Position numbers and translations under genes: made by a program. Shown in pieces: positions 1 to 5,342 of a stretch of 7,362 nucleotides of DNA (its first letter is position 1; every line of letters begins with the position of its first letter). The notes under the pieces are model-generated. The model ran no database searches. It had not been told where the DNA came from and saw nothing but the letters and a program-made list of their open reading frames with translations. This DNA is from an uncultured Clostridia bacterium (lineage in GTDB: Bacteria > Bacillota > Clostridia > Oscillospirales > CAG-272): the NCBI GenBank assembly GCA_937898155.1, contig CALEJO010000016.1:1-7362 (forward strand). The letters run 5' to 3'.

Positions 1-1
1 G

Positions 2-340
2 GGGATCACCCTCGTCATACGAACGCCGGCGGACGTCCGCATCCTTTCGCGCCCGCCCTGGTGGACGCCGCGGAAGTTCCTGATCGTGGTCATCTCGCTT
101 CTCCTGACGCTCGTCGTCTTCATCATCTGGAACCGCATTCTCAACCGTCTCGTCACGCGCCGGAGCCGTGCGCTCCTGCGCGAGCAGCTGGCCCTGGCCG
201 AGGCGGAGCTCAAGGTCGGCGAACGGACACGGCTCGCGATCGAGCTCCACGACACCCTCTCGCAGAACCTCGCCGCCGTCGCCTGCCAGGTCGCCGCGTC
301 GCGCAACCTGGTCGGCGCAGACGACGCGCTCGCCAGGAGC
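2..340 (+). CDS. Sensor histidine kinase, internal fragment (HisKA_3-like, foreign to rest of window)
   Basis: Frame 2 is open from the window edge. It reads as a short extracytoplasmic tail with the motif RPPWWTPRK, one membrane helix (FLIVVISLLLTLVVFIIW, about bases 80-133), a linker rich in Arg/Glu/Ala/Leu that is probably coiled coil, and an H-box GERTRLAIELHDTLSQNL (about 218-271). The His of ELHDT is the expected phospho-acceptor of NarL/DesK-type (HisKA_3) kinases, which pass phosphate to a response regulator controlling transcription. The N-terminal sensor part lies outside the window. The C-terminal ATPase domain is missing because the kinase-like sequence stops near DDALARS (about base 340), after which the same frame is antisense to a GH2 gene. 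The right boundary is uncertain by about 20 bases. GC content is visibly higher than in the rest of the window. The kinase call is fairly firm; which signal it senses cannot be seen. Confidence 0.72.
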
Positions 341-360
341 GTCAGCTCGCCGTCGAGGAT
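320..360. other. Chimeric junction between two unrelated genes
   Basis: Left of this interval, + strand frame 2 is a recognisable histidine kinase; right of it, the - strand is a recognisable GH2 enzyme. Each is truncated mid-domain, they face each other on opposite strands, and base composition changes here. No insertion-sequence ends, tRNA, target-site duplication or integrase is visible at the seam. The simplest reading is an assembly or library chimera between DNA of two organisms; a genuine recombination event is less likely. The exact breakpoint cannot be fixed without homologues, because both strands remain open across it. Confidence 0.7.
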
Positions 361-1092
361 GCCGCCGCAGTCCGCCGGGGCGTCCCAGACGAAGGAGTAC
401 GTGCCGTTCGTGAGCGCGAGGAGTCCGGTCGCGACGGATTCGCCGTTCAGCGAAGCGGTGAGCGTCACCGTCTTTTCGCCGCGAGCGGAAAAGTCCAATT
501 CACAAAGGAGCTTGCTGTTATCGGTGTCCGGCGTCATTTTGATGCCGGTCAGATGCGTTTTCGGCACGACTTCGAGCCATACGGGCGCGAAAATGCCGGT
601 CGTGCGCGTATACATACAACCGTAAGAGGTGTAGCGCTCGCATTGCTTGCCGGACGGTTGCGTGGTGTCACGCGCATCACCCTCACAGCAGACGGTGATG
701 ACGTTTTCGCCGCGCACGGCTTTCTCCGTGATATCGAAAGAGAAGGGAGTATAGCCGCCGCGATGCACGCCGACGGACTCGCCGTTGACGAAGACCTCGG
801 TCGTGTGATACGCCGCCTCGAAGTTGAGCAGGACGCGTTCGTTTTCGCTATAATCCAGTGTCACGACCTTGCGATACCAGCAGGCGAGAATGAAGTCCTT
901 ATATCCGATGCCGGAAAGCGGGCTTTCGGGGCAGAACGGGACGTGAATGATCTGATCGAATTTTTCGGCTTTTGCAAAGCCGCGGGCTCTGCCGCTTTTG
1001 CCGAAGTCAAAGGAAAATTCCCATTCGCCGCAGAGATTCGTCCAATTTTTGCGGACGAGCTCAGGGCGGGGATACGCGTTTCTGGAAGTCAT
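345..1092 (-). CDS. Glycoside hydrolase family 2 protein (beta-galactosidase/beta-glucuronidase-like), N-terminal part
   Basis: The minus strand from ATG at 1090-1092 reads MTSRNAYPRPELVRKNW and then a GH2 sugar-binding jelly roll. Visible family features are CGEWEFSFDFG, the strand VFVNGESVGVHRGGYTPFSFDIT (about residues 100-122), the GKQ motif, and YTRTTGIFAPVWLEVVP, which leads into the immunoglobulin-like domain. GH2 enzymes cleave terminal beta-linked galactose, glucuronic acid or mannose. The catalytic TIM barrel with its two Glu residues is absent because the GH2-like sequence ends near residue 249, at the junction with the kinase fragment. The frame stays open to base 1 (364 codons), but everything left of about 345 is antisense kinase sequence, not GH2. 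The start is supported by an AAAGGA-type RBS about 8 bases upstream and a promoter at 1133-1161. No signal peptide is visible, so a cytoplasmic enzyme is likely. Substrate cannot be assigned. Confidence 0.8.
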
Positions 1093-1132
1093 ATCTTTGA
1101 TTCCTTTCTGCAAGAATGATCTTGACGACTTC

Positions 1133-1161
1133 ATCATATCACAGAAGCGGAATCCTGTCAA
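1133..1161 (-). promoter_or_regulatory. Sigma-A type promoter for the GH2 gene (extended -10)
   Basis: On the minus strand, TTGACA (1156-1161) is separated by exactly 17 bases from TATGAT (1133-1138), and the three bases before the -10 are TGA, giving an extended -10 (TGn). The -35 is a perfect consensus match and the -10 has one mismatch. Transcription would start near 1126, leaving a leader of about 34 bases before the ATG at 1092. This would be a strong housekeeping promoter, so the GH2 gene has its own transcript even though it lies downstream of the lipoprotein gene in the same direction. Confidence 0.75.
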
Positions 1162-1217
1162 CATCAAACCGAAAAACCTTGATTTTTTGCCGATTTATTC
1201 AAAAAAATAAAATGGGA

Positions 1218-1231
1218 TATACTTTTGTATA
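1218..1231. repeat. Small perfect inverted repeat TATAC-TTTT-GTATA
   Basis: A perfect 5-bp inverted repeat with a 4-base centre lies in the AT-rich gap between the lipoprotein stop and the GH2 promoter, about 57 bases upstream of the -35. It could be an operator half-site pair or chance in AT-rich DNA. It is followed on neither strand by a T-run that would make it a convincing terminator. Confidence 0.2.
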
Positions 1232-1257
1232 AAGAGATAAAAAATCTTGCGGGCAAT

Positions 1258-1755
1258 TCATTTTCGCATGTCACAGAAAACGACATCGATCGTGGCGGTG
1301 CCGTTTTGCAGGCGGAGCGGCAAACGGGTGCCTGCGTCGATCCAAATCGTGGTGCCGTCGCACGTGCAGACGTAGCACGAGAGACTTCCGACGCGCTCTT
1401 TGATGATTTTCCAGCGTCCGTTTTCGGACAGAGAAAAGAGGGAAAGCCACGTGTCGGCGCGCACGCGCCCGTCGGGCAAGGAGAGCGACGTTTCGCCGAA
1501 CGCGATCTTCCTCTCGCCGCCGGAAGCGAGAAAGCGGACGCCGTCCGTTTCGGGCGCGCACGTCAAGGTCAGCGTCAGAGGATCGCCGAGTGCGATCTCG
1601 GCGTCAAAGGCGGTGCCGCCGTCTGTCACGCGCACGGAAAAGACGGCATCGCTCGTCTGATAGGCGAGCAGGGTTTTCATGTTTGGCGTCGTGCCGCAGG
1701 ACGCGAGCGCGGCGAGCAGAGCAGTCAAAAGCAGGTATAAAAGGATTCGTTTCAT
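1258..1755 (-). CDS. Small lipoprotein of unknown function
   Basis: This encodes 165 residues from the ATG at 1755. The N-terminus MKRILLYLLLTALLAALASC is a lipoprotein signal peptide: Lys-Arg, a hydrophobic core, and lipobox LASC with Cys20 as the predicted lipidated residue. The mature part would be anchored on the outer face of the membrane. It looks beta-rich, with alternating hydrophobic strands (AVFSVRVTDGGTAFDAEIAL, TLTLTCAPETDGVRFLASG, TTIWIDAGTRLPLRLQ). Its pattern of short strands and an ending like G-LPLRL resembles small LolA-like Firmicutes lipoproteins, but I do not recognise a named family. A second in-frame ATG at 1761 sits one base from the GGAGG; the ATG at 1755 has 7-base spacing and is preferred. 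The gene diverges from the nucleotidyltransferase. I see no convincing terminator in the 165 bases after its stop. Lipoprotein status is firm; function is unknown. Confidence 0.8.
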   Translation of the reverse strand: MKRILLYLLLTALLAALASCGTTPNMKTLLAYQTSDAVFSVRVTDGGTAFDAEIALGDPLTLTLTCAPETDGVRFLASGGERKIAFGETSLSLPDGRVRADTWLSLFSLSENGRWKIIKERVGSLSCYVCTCDGTTIWIDAGTRLPLRLQNGTATIDVVFCDMRK

Positions 1756-1762
1756 GGCCATT

Positions 1763-1767
1763 CCTCC
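1763..1767 (-). promoter_or_regulatory. Ribosome binding site deciding the lipoprotein start
   Basis: GGAGG on the minus strand lies 7 bases before the ATG at 1755 but only 1 base before the ATG at 1761. This favours the shorter product beginning MKRILL. Confidence 0.7.
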
Positions 1768-1792
1768 GATTTCTTGGTGCTTTCATATATAT

Positions 1793-1811
1793 TCGTTCGG
1801 AAAAAGAACGA
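1793..1811. promoter_or_regulatory. Inverted repeat between divergent genes, possible operator
   Basis: TCGTTC (1793-1798) and GAACGA (1806-1811) are perfect inverted copies separated by 7 bases. They sit between the divergent lipoprotein and nucleotidyltransferase genes and end 7 bases before the -35 of the latter. A dimeric regulator could bind here and affect both directions. The minus-strand TATATATG stretch at about 1785-1792 might be part of the lipoprotein promoter, but I could not pair it with a good -35. No regulator gene is nearby, so this is weak. Confidence 0.3.
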
Positions 1812-1817
1812 TTCCTC

Positions 1818-1846
1818 TTGCAAAAAACGAATGAAGATGATAAAAT
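1818..1846 (+). promoter_or_regulatory. Promoter for the nucleotidyltransferase gene (extended -10)
   Basis: TTGCAA (1818-1823) is followed after 17 bases by TAAAAT (1841-1846), with TGA immediately before the -10, again an extended -10 element. The start of transcription would be near 1853, giving a leader of about 32 bases before the ATG at 1885. Confidence 0.62.
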
Positions 1847-1873
1847 GAAAATAAATATGAAGAAAAATGCATC

Positions 1874-1880
1874 GGGAGGA
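1874..1880 (+). promoter_or_regulatory. Ribosome binding site deciding the nucleotidyltransferase start
   Basis: GGGAGGA ends 4 bases before the ATG at 1885. It lies inside the frame if translation began at the ATG at 1867, so it selects the shorter, family-like start MTLVIMAAG. Confidence 0.75.
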
Positions 1881-1884
1881 TATT

Positions 1885-2796
1885 ATGACTCTTGTGATTA
1901 TGGCGGCGGGCATGGGCAGCCGCTTCGGCGGAATGAAACAGTTGACGCCCCTGACGGATGAGGGCGAATTCATTATGGATTTTTCGATCTATGACGCATT
2001 GCAGGCGGGATTCGATCGTTTCGCCATCATTATTAAGGAAGAAAACGAAGAACTCTTTGAGGAGAAGATCGGGCGGCGGTTGCGCGCGAACGGCGTTTCG
2101 CTTCGCTACGTCTATCAGAAGCAGGAGCTTCCTGCCGGCTTCACGGTGCCGGAGGGGCGCGTCAAGCCGTTCGGCACGGCACACGCGATCCTTTCCGTCG
2201 GACCGATCGACGAGAATTTCGGCGTGATCAACGCCGACGACTGCTACGGCAGAGATATGTTTATGAAGCTCGCGGGCTTCCTGCGCACGGCAAAAGAGGA
2301 CGGCAAGGGACATTTCTGTATGGTTGGCTATGAAGTGAAAAACACGCTCAGCGATCACGGAACGGTGTCACGCGGCGTGTGTGAAATCGACGAAAACGGC
2401 TATCTGCGCAAGGTCGTGGAAAATAAAAAGATCGAGCGCGGTGCGGACGGCGTGATCCGCAATACGGCTGACGACGGCTCGCAGGCGACGCTCGGTGAGA
2501 ATACGACCGTTTCCATGAACTGCTTCGGCTTCACGCCGTCGTTCATGGACGGACTTCCTGCGCTGTTCTTGGAATTTTTGCAAAAGAACAGCGCCGACCT
2601 CTCCAAATGCGAATTCCTTCTGCCCGACTCGGTTCAGCACGCGATCGACAGCGGGAAAGCGGACCTTCGTGTGCTGAAAACGGACGCTGTGTGGCAGGGC
2701 GTGACGAACCGCGCCGACAGCGAAATCTTCCGCGATTTCATGCGTGAGCAAAAAGCGCAGGGCATCTATCCGAAGCATCTTTGGAAAAACGGTTGA
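1885..2796 (+). CDS. Sugar-phosphate nucleotidyltransferase-like protein (NDP-sugar pyrophosphorylase fold)
   Basis: This encodes 303 residues. It begins TLVIMAAGMGSRFGGMKQL: the segment AAGMGSRFGGMKQ (7-19) is the glycine/Arg/Lys nucleotide-binding signature of the GT-A-fold nucleotidyltransferase superfamily. Further landmarks are FGTAHAI (96-102), INADDCYG (115-122, whose Asp pair probably binds the metal), SDHGTVSRG (156-164) and WQGVTNRAD (270-278). Enzymes of this type join a sugar-1-phosphate (or similar phosphate) to an NTP, releasing pyrophosphate, in the cytoplasm. The actual substrate of this subfamily is unknown to me. An earlier in-frame ATG at 1867 is rejected because GGGAGGA at 1874-1880 lies downstream of it and 4 bases before the ATG at 1885. 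Length looks complete and no catalytic gap is obvious. It diverges from a lipoprotein gene and is followed 37 bases later by a degenerate small frame on the same strand. Confidence 0.85.
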   Translation: MTLVIMAAGMGSRFGGMKQLTPLTDEGEFIMDFSIYDALQAGFDRFAIIIKEENEELFEEKIGRRLRANGVSLRYVYQKQELPAGFTVPEGRVKPFGTAHAILSVGPIDENFGVINADDCYGRDMFMKLAGFLRTAKEDGKGHFCMVGYEVKNTLSDHGTVSRGVCEIDENGYLRKVVENKKIERGADGVIRNTADDGSQATLGENTTVSMNCFGFTPSFMDGLPALFLEFLQKNSADLSKCEFLLPDSVQHAIDSGKADLRVLKTDAVWQGVTNRADSEIFRDFMREQKAQGIYPKHLWKNG

Positions 2797-2833
2797 TCCG
2801 CGATCGCCGTGACGAAAAAATAAGGAGAAAAAT

Positions 2834-3040
2834 TTGAAAAAGAAAACGATTCTTTTCTCCGTAGTCGTAGCGGCGTTTCGGCTCATCGCGTATATGATCT
2901 TTTCCGGATTTTGCAAGAACACGACCGTGTTTCTCTCCGGTTTTACGGTTTCCGACGCCGGAAGCTCACCGCTTTTCTTTACGAGAAGAAAAGCTTGGCA
3001 AAAGAAACGTGCTGTGAGCACGGCTAAAAGTCTGTGCTGA
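2834..3040 (+). pseudogene. Probable remnant of a small membrane-anchored protein (TTG start)
   Basis: AAGGAG (2822-2827) sits 6 bases before a TTG at 2834. The frame reads KKKTILFSVVVAAF, then hydrophobic LIAYMIFSGF and KNTTVFLSGFTVSDAGS: a short N-terminal anchor followed by a beta-strand start. From about residue 44 the sequence turns into low-complexity, Lys/Arg/Ser-rich text (LFFTRRKAWQKKRAVSTAKSLC) encoded by a hairpin-rich stretch, and it stops at 3040. The first ~43 residues look like the start of a small Clostridia membrane-anchored hypothetical protein normally over 100 residues; that likeness is from memory and unverified. I therefore infer a gene whose 3' part was lost or replaced. 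The alternative is a genuine 68-residue orphan protein. It lies 37 bases after the nucleotidyltransferase stop and could be cotranscribed with it. Confidence 0.45.
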
Positions 3041-3162
3041 TTTTTTCTGTGCACACCGTTCACGATCGAGCGGAACGCTCGCGGGCTTTCTTTTTGCAAC
3101 CTTTTTCTTTGCCCGTGGGAGAAAAAGTTGACGTTCTTCTTTTCGCAAAGAAGAAGTTGACG
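2971..3162. repeat. Cluster of short hairpins in an otherwise gene-free gap
   Basis: At least six inverted repeats follow one another: 2971-2979/2986-2994 (GCTTTTCTT with AAGAAAAGC, 6-base loop); 3008-3013/3017-3022 (CGTGCT/AGCACG, 3-base loop); 3033-3037/3051-3055 (TGTGC/GCACA); 3067-3072/3076-3081 (CGAGCG/CGCTCG, GAA loop); 3101-3108/3120-3127 (CTTTTTCT/AGAAAAAG); and 3134-3142/3147-3155 (TTCTTCTTT/AAAGAAGAA, TCGC loop). In addition, 2995-3007 pairs with 3087-3099 at 11 of 13 positions, enclosing three of the hairpins as a branched structure. The first hairpin lies where the small upstream frame loses its protein-like character. It may be a non-autonomous palindromic repeat element, a structured RNA, or a nest of terminators. 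No transposase or long terminal repeats are visible. From 3041 to 3205 I see no gene. Confidence 0.5.
3067..3095 (+). terminator. Possible weak terminator, + strand
   Basis: A 6-bp GC-rich stem CGAGCG/CGCTCG with a GAA loop is followed five bases later by TTTCTTTTT. It could end transcripts coming from the nucleotidyltransferase side, but the gap before the T-tract weakens the call; the perfect stem at 3170-3201 is the better terminator. Confidence 0.3.
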
Positions 3163-3169
3163 TATATGA

Positions 3170-3201
3170 AAAAATCCTCTTGCGGTCGCAAGAGGATTTT
3201 T
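3170..3201. terminator. Bidirectional rho-independent terminator
   Basis: A perfect 15-bp inverted repeat (AAAAATCCTCTTGCG with its complement, two-base centre GT) has A-runs on one side and T-runs on the other, so it works as a stem plus U-tract on both strands. On the + strand it is followed by TCTTTTT; on the - strand the U-tract is TTTTTT. It begins a few bases after the stop of the last transporter gene (3206) and would also stop + strand transcripts from the nucleotidyltransferase side, separating the two convergent units. Confidence 0.88.
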
Positions 3202-3205
3202 CTTT

Positions 3206-4198
3206 TTATCTGTCTTCGCGGTAATAGTTCACGCCGACGGCGGACGGTGCGTTGCTCCGTTTGCCCTTGCGCATCGAGGTGAAAATCAGCACGAGCGCCG
3301 TAATGAGGAACGGCAACGCCTTAAAGACCTGCGGCGGAATCGACGTCAGCCAGCCGAACGCCTTCGGGAACGCGTAAGCGATCGAGTCGTTATAAACTTC
3401 CAGCGCCTTGAAAATGCCGAACACAAACGTGCCCAGAATCGCGCGGGCGGGATTCCAGTTTGCGAAAATGACGAGCGCCACCGCGATCCATCCGTAGCCC
3501 TGTGTCCAAAGACTGAAGCTCGGGTCTTCCCCGCTGATGTTCAGTGCCATATAGTAGCCGCCGATGCCCATGATCGCGGAGCCCGCGGCAATGTGCAGAT
3601 ATTTATAGCGATTGATATTCACGCCGCAGGAGTCCGCCGCGGCGGGATTTTCGCCGATCGCGCGCACTTTCAAACCGGATTTCGTGTGTTCAAGATACCA
3701 CCACGCGACAATCGCGATCACGATGCCGAGATAAATGAACAGATTGTGCGAGAAGAACGCCTTGCCGAAGAACGGCAGATCGGAGAGCCCGGGAATGTGG
3801 ATCGCTGAAAAGCCCTTCACAATCGCGGGATGCGCGTTCATCGACGGCCAGCCGGTCTTGCCCATGCGGACGCCCTGCGCCACCACGTAATATACGCCGA
3901 GCCCGAGCGTCGTCAGCGTCAAACCGGTGACGTTCTGGTTCGCCTGCAACGTGACGGTAAATAACGCGAACAGCAGTCCGCAAAGCGCGCCGAACACCGC
4001 CGCCGCCAGAATGCCGAGAAAAATGCTGTTCGTCCAACAGCCGATCAGATAGCCGAACATCGCGCTGACCGCCATCGTGCCTTCCACGCCGAGGTTCAAG
4101 CTGCCGGCTTTTTCGTTCAGAATTTCACCGACCGTGCCATAAAGAAGCGGGATGTTATAAACGAGGATGCAATAGACAAACGTCGTTAAAATTTCCAT
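3206..4198 (-). CDS. ABC transporter permease, BMP/nucleoside type (second permease)
   Basis: This encodes 330 residues of a mostly hydrophobic inner-membrane protein of the BPD_transp_2 (branched-chain amino acid/ribose/nucleoside permease) family. It matches the shorter of the two permeases in NupOPQ/RnsBACD-type systems. Landmarks are NLGVEGTMAV (35-44), GLTLTTLGLGVYY (92-104), GLKVRAIGENPAAADSCGVN (155-174, the cytoplasmic loop expected to contact the ATPase) and GWIAVALVIFANWNPARA (216-233). It pairs with the upstream permease to form the membrane channel. The ATG at 4198 follows the upstream permease stop by 1 base, with GGAGG at 4208-4212, 9 bases upstream. A longer in-frame start at 4264 would add 22 polar residues (MPFCWQTFCSAS...) that overlap the upstream gene and do not resemble the family, so it is rejected. 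It is the last gene of the operon. Confidence 0.9.
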   Translation of the reverse strand: MEILTTFVYCILVYNIPLLYGTVGEILNEKAGSLNLGVEGTMAVSAMFGYLIGCWTNSIFLGILAAAVFGALCGLLFALFTVTLQANQNVTGLTLTTLGLGVYYVVAQGVRMGKTGWPSMNAHPAIVKGFSAIHIPGLSDLPFFGKAFFSHNLFIYLGIVIAIVAWWYLEHTKSGLKVRAIGENPAAADSCGVNINRYKYLHIAAGSAIMGIGGYYMALNISGEDPSFSLWTQGYGWIAVALVIFANWNPARAILGTFVFGIFKALEVYNDSIAYAFPKAFGWLTSIPPQVFKALPFLITALVLIFTSMRKGKRSNAPSAVGVNYYREDR

Positions 4199-4199
4199 A

Positions 4200-5342
4200 T
4201 CAGCAGCCCTCCTCTTTCTTTGCGATCTTGAAGCGGAGCAAAAAGTCTGCCAGCAGAACGGCAAATAAGATCATGCCCTGCAAAACGTCGGCGAAACGGG
4301 AGTCGATCGTGCCGAACTGCACGCTCGCCTGTCCGCATCCGAAGCGCAATACGCAAATGAGGATCGACGTGATCACGATACCGACCGTGTCCAGCTTCGC
4401 GAGCCACGCCACAACCACGCCCGTCCAGCCCACGCTGTCCGTGAACGTGCTGGAAAGCGAGCCGGCGCTCATGAATTTGAAGAAGCCCGCCAGACCGACG
4501 AGCGCGGACGAAAGAAACATCGTGCGAATGATGATCTTGCCCGTCTTCATGCCGGCATATTTCGCCGTGCCCATGCTGTCGCCGAGGACGGCGATCTCAT
4601 AGCCATGTTTGGTTTTTTTCAGATAGATATACGTCAAAACGCCGATCAAAAGCGCAAAGATCAGCGCCCACGAGATCGAATACTTGCCGATTTTGATCGC
4701 GGGGATCGCGATTTTCGTCAAATCATCGCCCTGCACCGCGGGGATCAATCCCGCGACATCGCGGATGTTGGCAAACTTCGGGCGCTCGGTGTCCGCGCGC
4801 AGAAAGACGTTCCACGACGCTTTCGTGTCGCCGAAAAACGCCACGATATAGAGCGCCACGTAGTTGAGCATCAACGTGAGAAGCGTTTCGTTGGTATTGA
4901 ATTTGACTTTCAGCACCGCCACGATCGCGCCCCACAAGCCCGCCGCGACCATCGCAGCGGCGATCATAAGGAGAATCGTCAGCGCCGGTGCACCGACGAC
5001 ACCGAAGCGAAGCGGGATATACGCCGCCGCCATCGCGCCGATCAGAAACTGTCCCTCGCCGCCGACGTTCCAGAAGCGCATTTTATACGCAATGGAGAGC
5101 GCGACGGACGTGATGATCAGCGGGACAAGCATATCAATGAAGTTTTTGACCTGCGTCTGCGGGAAACGACTCCCCGGCAGACCGATCGTCACCATTTTGC
5201 CGTAATACGAAAGCGGATTCACGCCGAACGTCAACAGGATCAGCGCGCCGAGAATCAGTGCCGCGACGATCGATGCCACATAATAGAGTATTTTCGTTTT
5301 GACGGGGACGTTTTCCCGTTTGATCAGATGGTAATTCTTCAT
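4200..5342 (-). CDS. ABC transporter permease, BMP/nucleoside type (first permease)
   Basis: This encodes 380 residues of the longer permease in a BMP-type importer, comparable in place and type to Bacillus NupP. A short basic N-terminus is followed by the first membrane helix (about 18-40). Family landmarks are FWNVGGEGQFLIGA (90-103), NTNETLLTLMLNYVAL (149-164), an extracellular loop around residues 170-200, THGYEIAVLGD-like cytoplasmic coupling loop (TKHGYEIAVLGDSMGTAKYAG, 244-264), LVGLAGFFKF (291-300) and GWTGVVVAWLAKLD (315-328). It forms half of the substrate channel with the next gene. Its ATG overlaps the ATPase stop by 4 bases (ATGA), with GGGGAG about 5 bases upstream, so translation is probably coupled. 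The product ends KIAKKEEGC and the next gene starts 1 base later. The nucleoside assignment is by family and context; the exact substrate is not readable. Confidence 0.9.
   Translation of the reverse strand: MKNYHLIKRENVPVKTKILYYVASIVAALILGALILLTFGVNPLSYYGKMVTIGLPGSRFPQTQVKNFIDMLVPLIITSVALSIAYKMRFWNVGGEGQFLIGAMAAAYIPLRFGVVGAPALTILLMIAAAMVAAGLWGAIVAVLKVKFNTNETLLTLMLNYVALYIVAFFGDTKASWNVFLRADTERPKFANIRDVAGLIPAVQGDDLTKIAIPAIKIGKYSISWALIFALLIGVLTYIYLKKTKHGYEIAVLGDSMGTAKYAGMKTGKIIIRTMFLSSALVGLAGFFKFMSAGSLSSTFTDSVGWTGVVVAWLAKLDTVGIVITSILICVLRFGCGQASVQFGTIDSRFADVLQGMILFAVLLADFLLRFKIAKKEEGC

Noticed and set aside
341..625. Continuation of the kinase frame to 625 as part of the kinase protein
   Set aside because: After about base 340 the residues (VSSPSRMPPQS...) are antisense to GH2 and no kinase ATPase-domain motifs follow.
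61..1119. A 352-codon + strand open frame spanning the left junction
   Set aside because: It runs across two unrelated segments, is out of frame with the kinase, and is antisense to the GH2 gene; no coherent domain is present.
1232..1257. Possible terminator after the lipoprotein gene
   Set aside because: On the minus strand TTGC-CC-GCAA before GATTTTTT gives only a 4-bp stem with a 2-base loop, too weak to call.
1225..1740. A 171-codon + strand open frame opposite the lipoprotein
   Set aside because: No RBS or domain; the minus strand carries a proper signal peptide, lipobox and RBS.
1783..2358. A 191-codon minus-strand open frame opposite the nucleotidyltransferase
   Set aside because: It is a shadow of the nucleotidyltransferase, and its translation has no recognisable motif.
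2368..3099. A 243-codon minus-strand open frame covering the end of the nucleotidyltransferase and the hairpin region
   Set aside because: Low-complexity Arg/Phe/Lys-rich translation crossing both antisense coding sequence and the hairpin cluster; no start signal seen.
2971..3201. CRISPR array
   Set aside because: The inverted repeats differ in sequence and spacing; there are no regularly spaced identical direct repeats and no cas genes.
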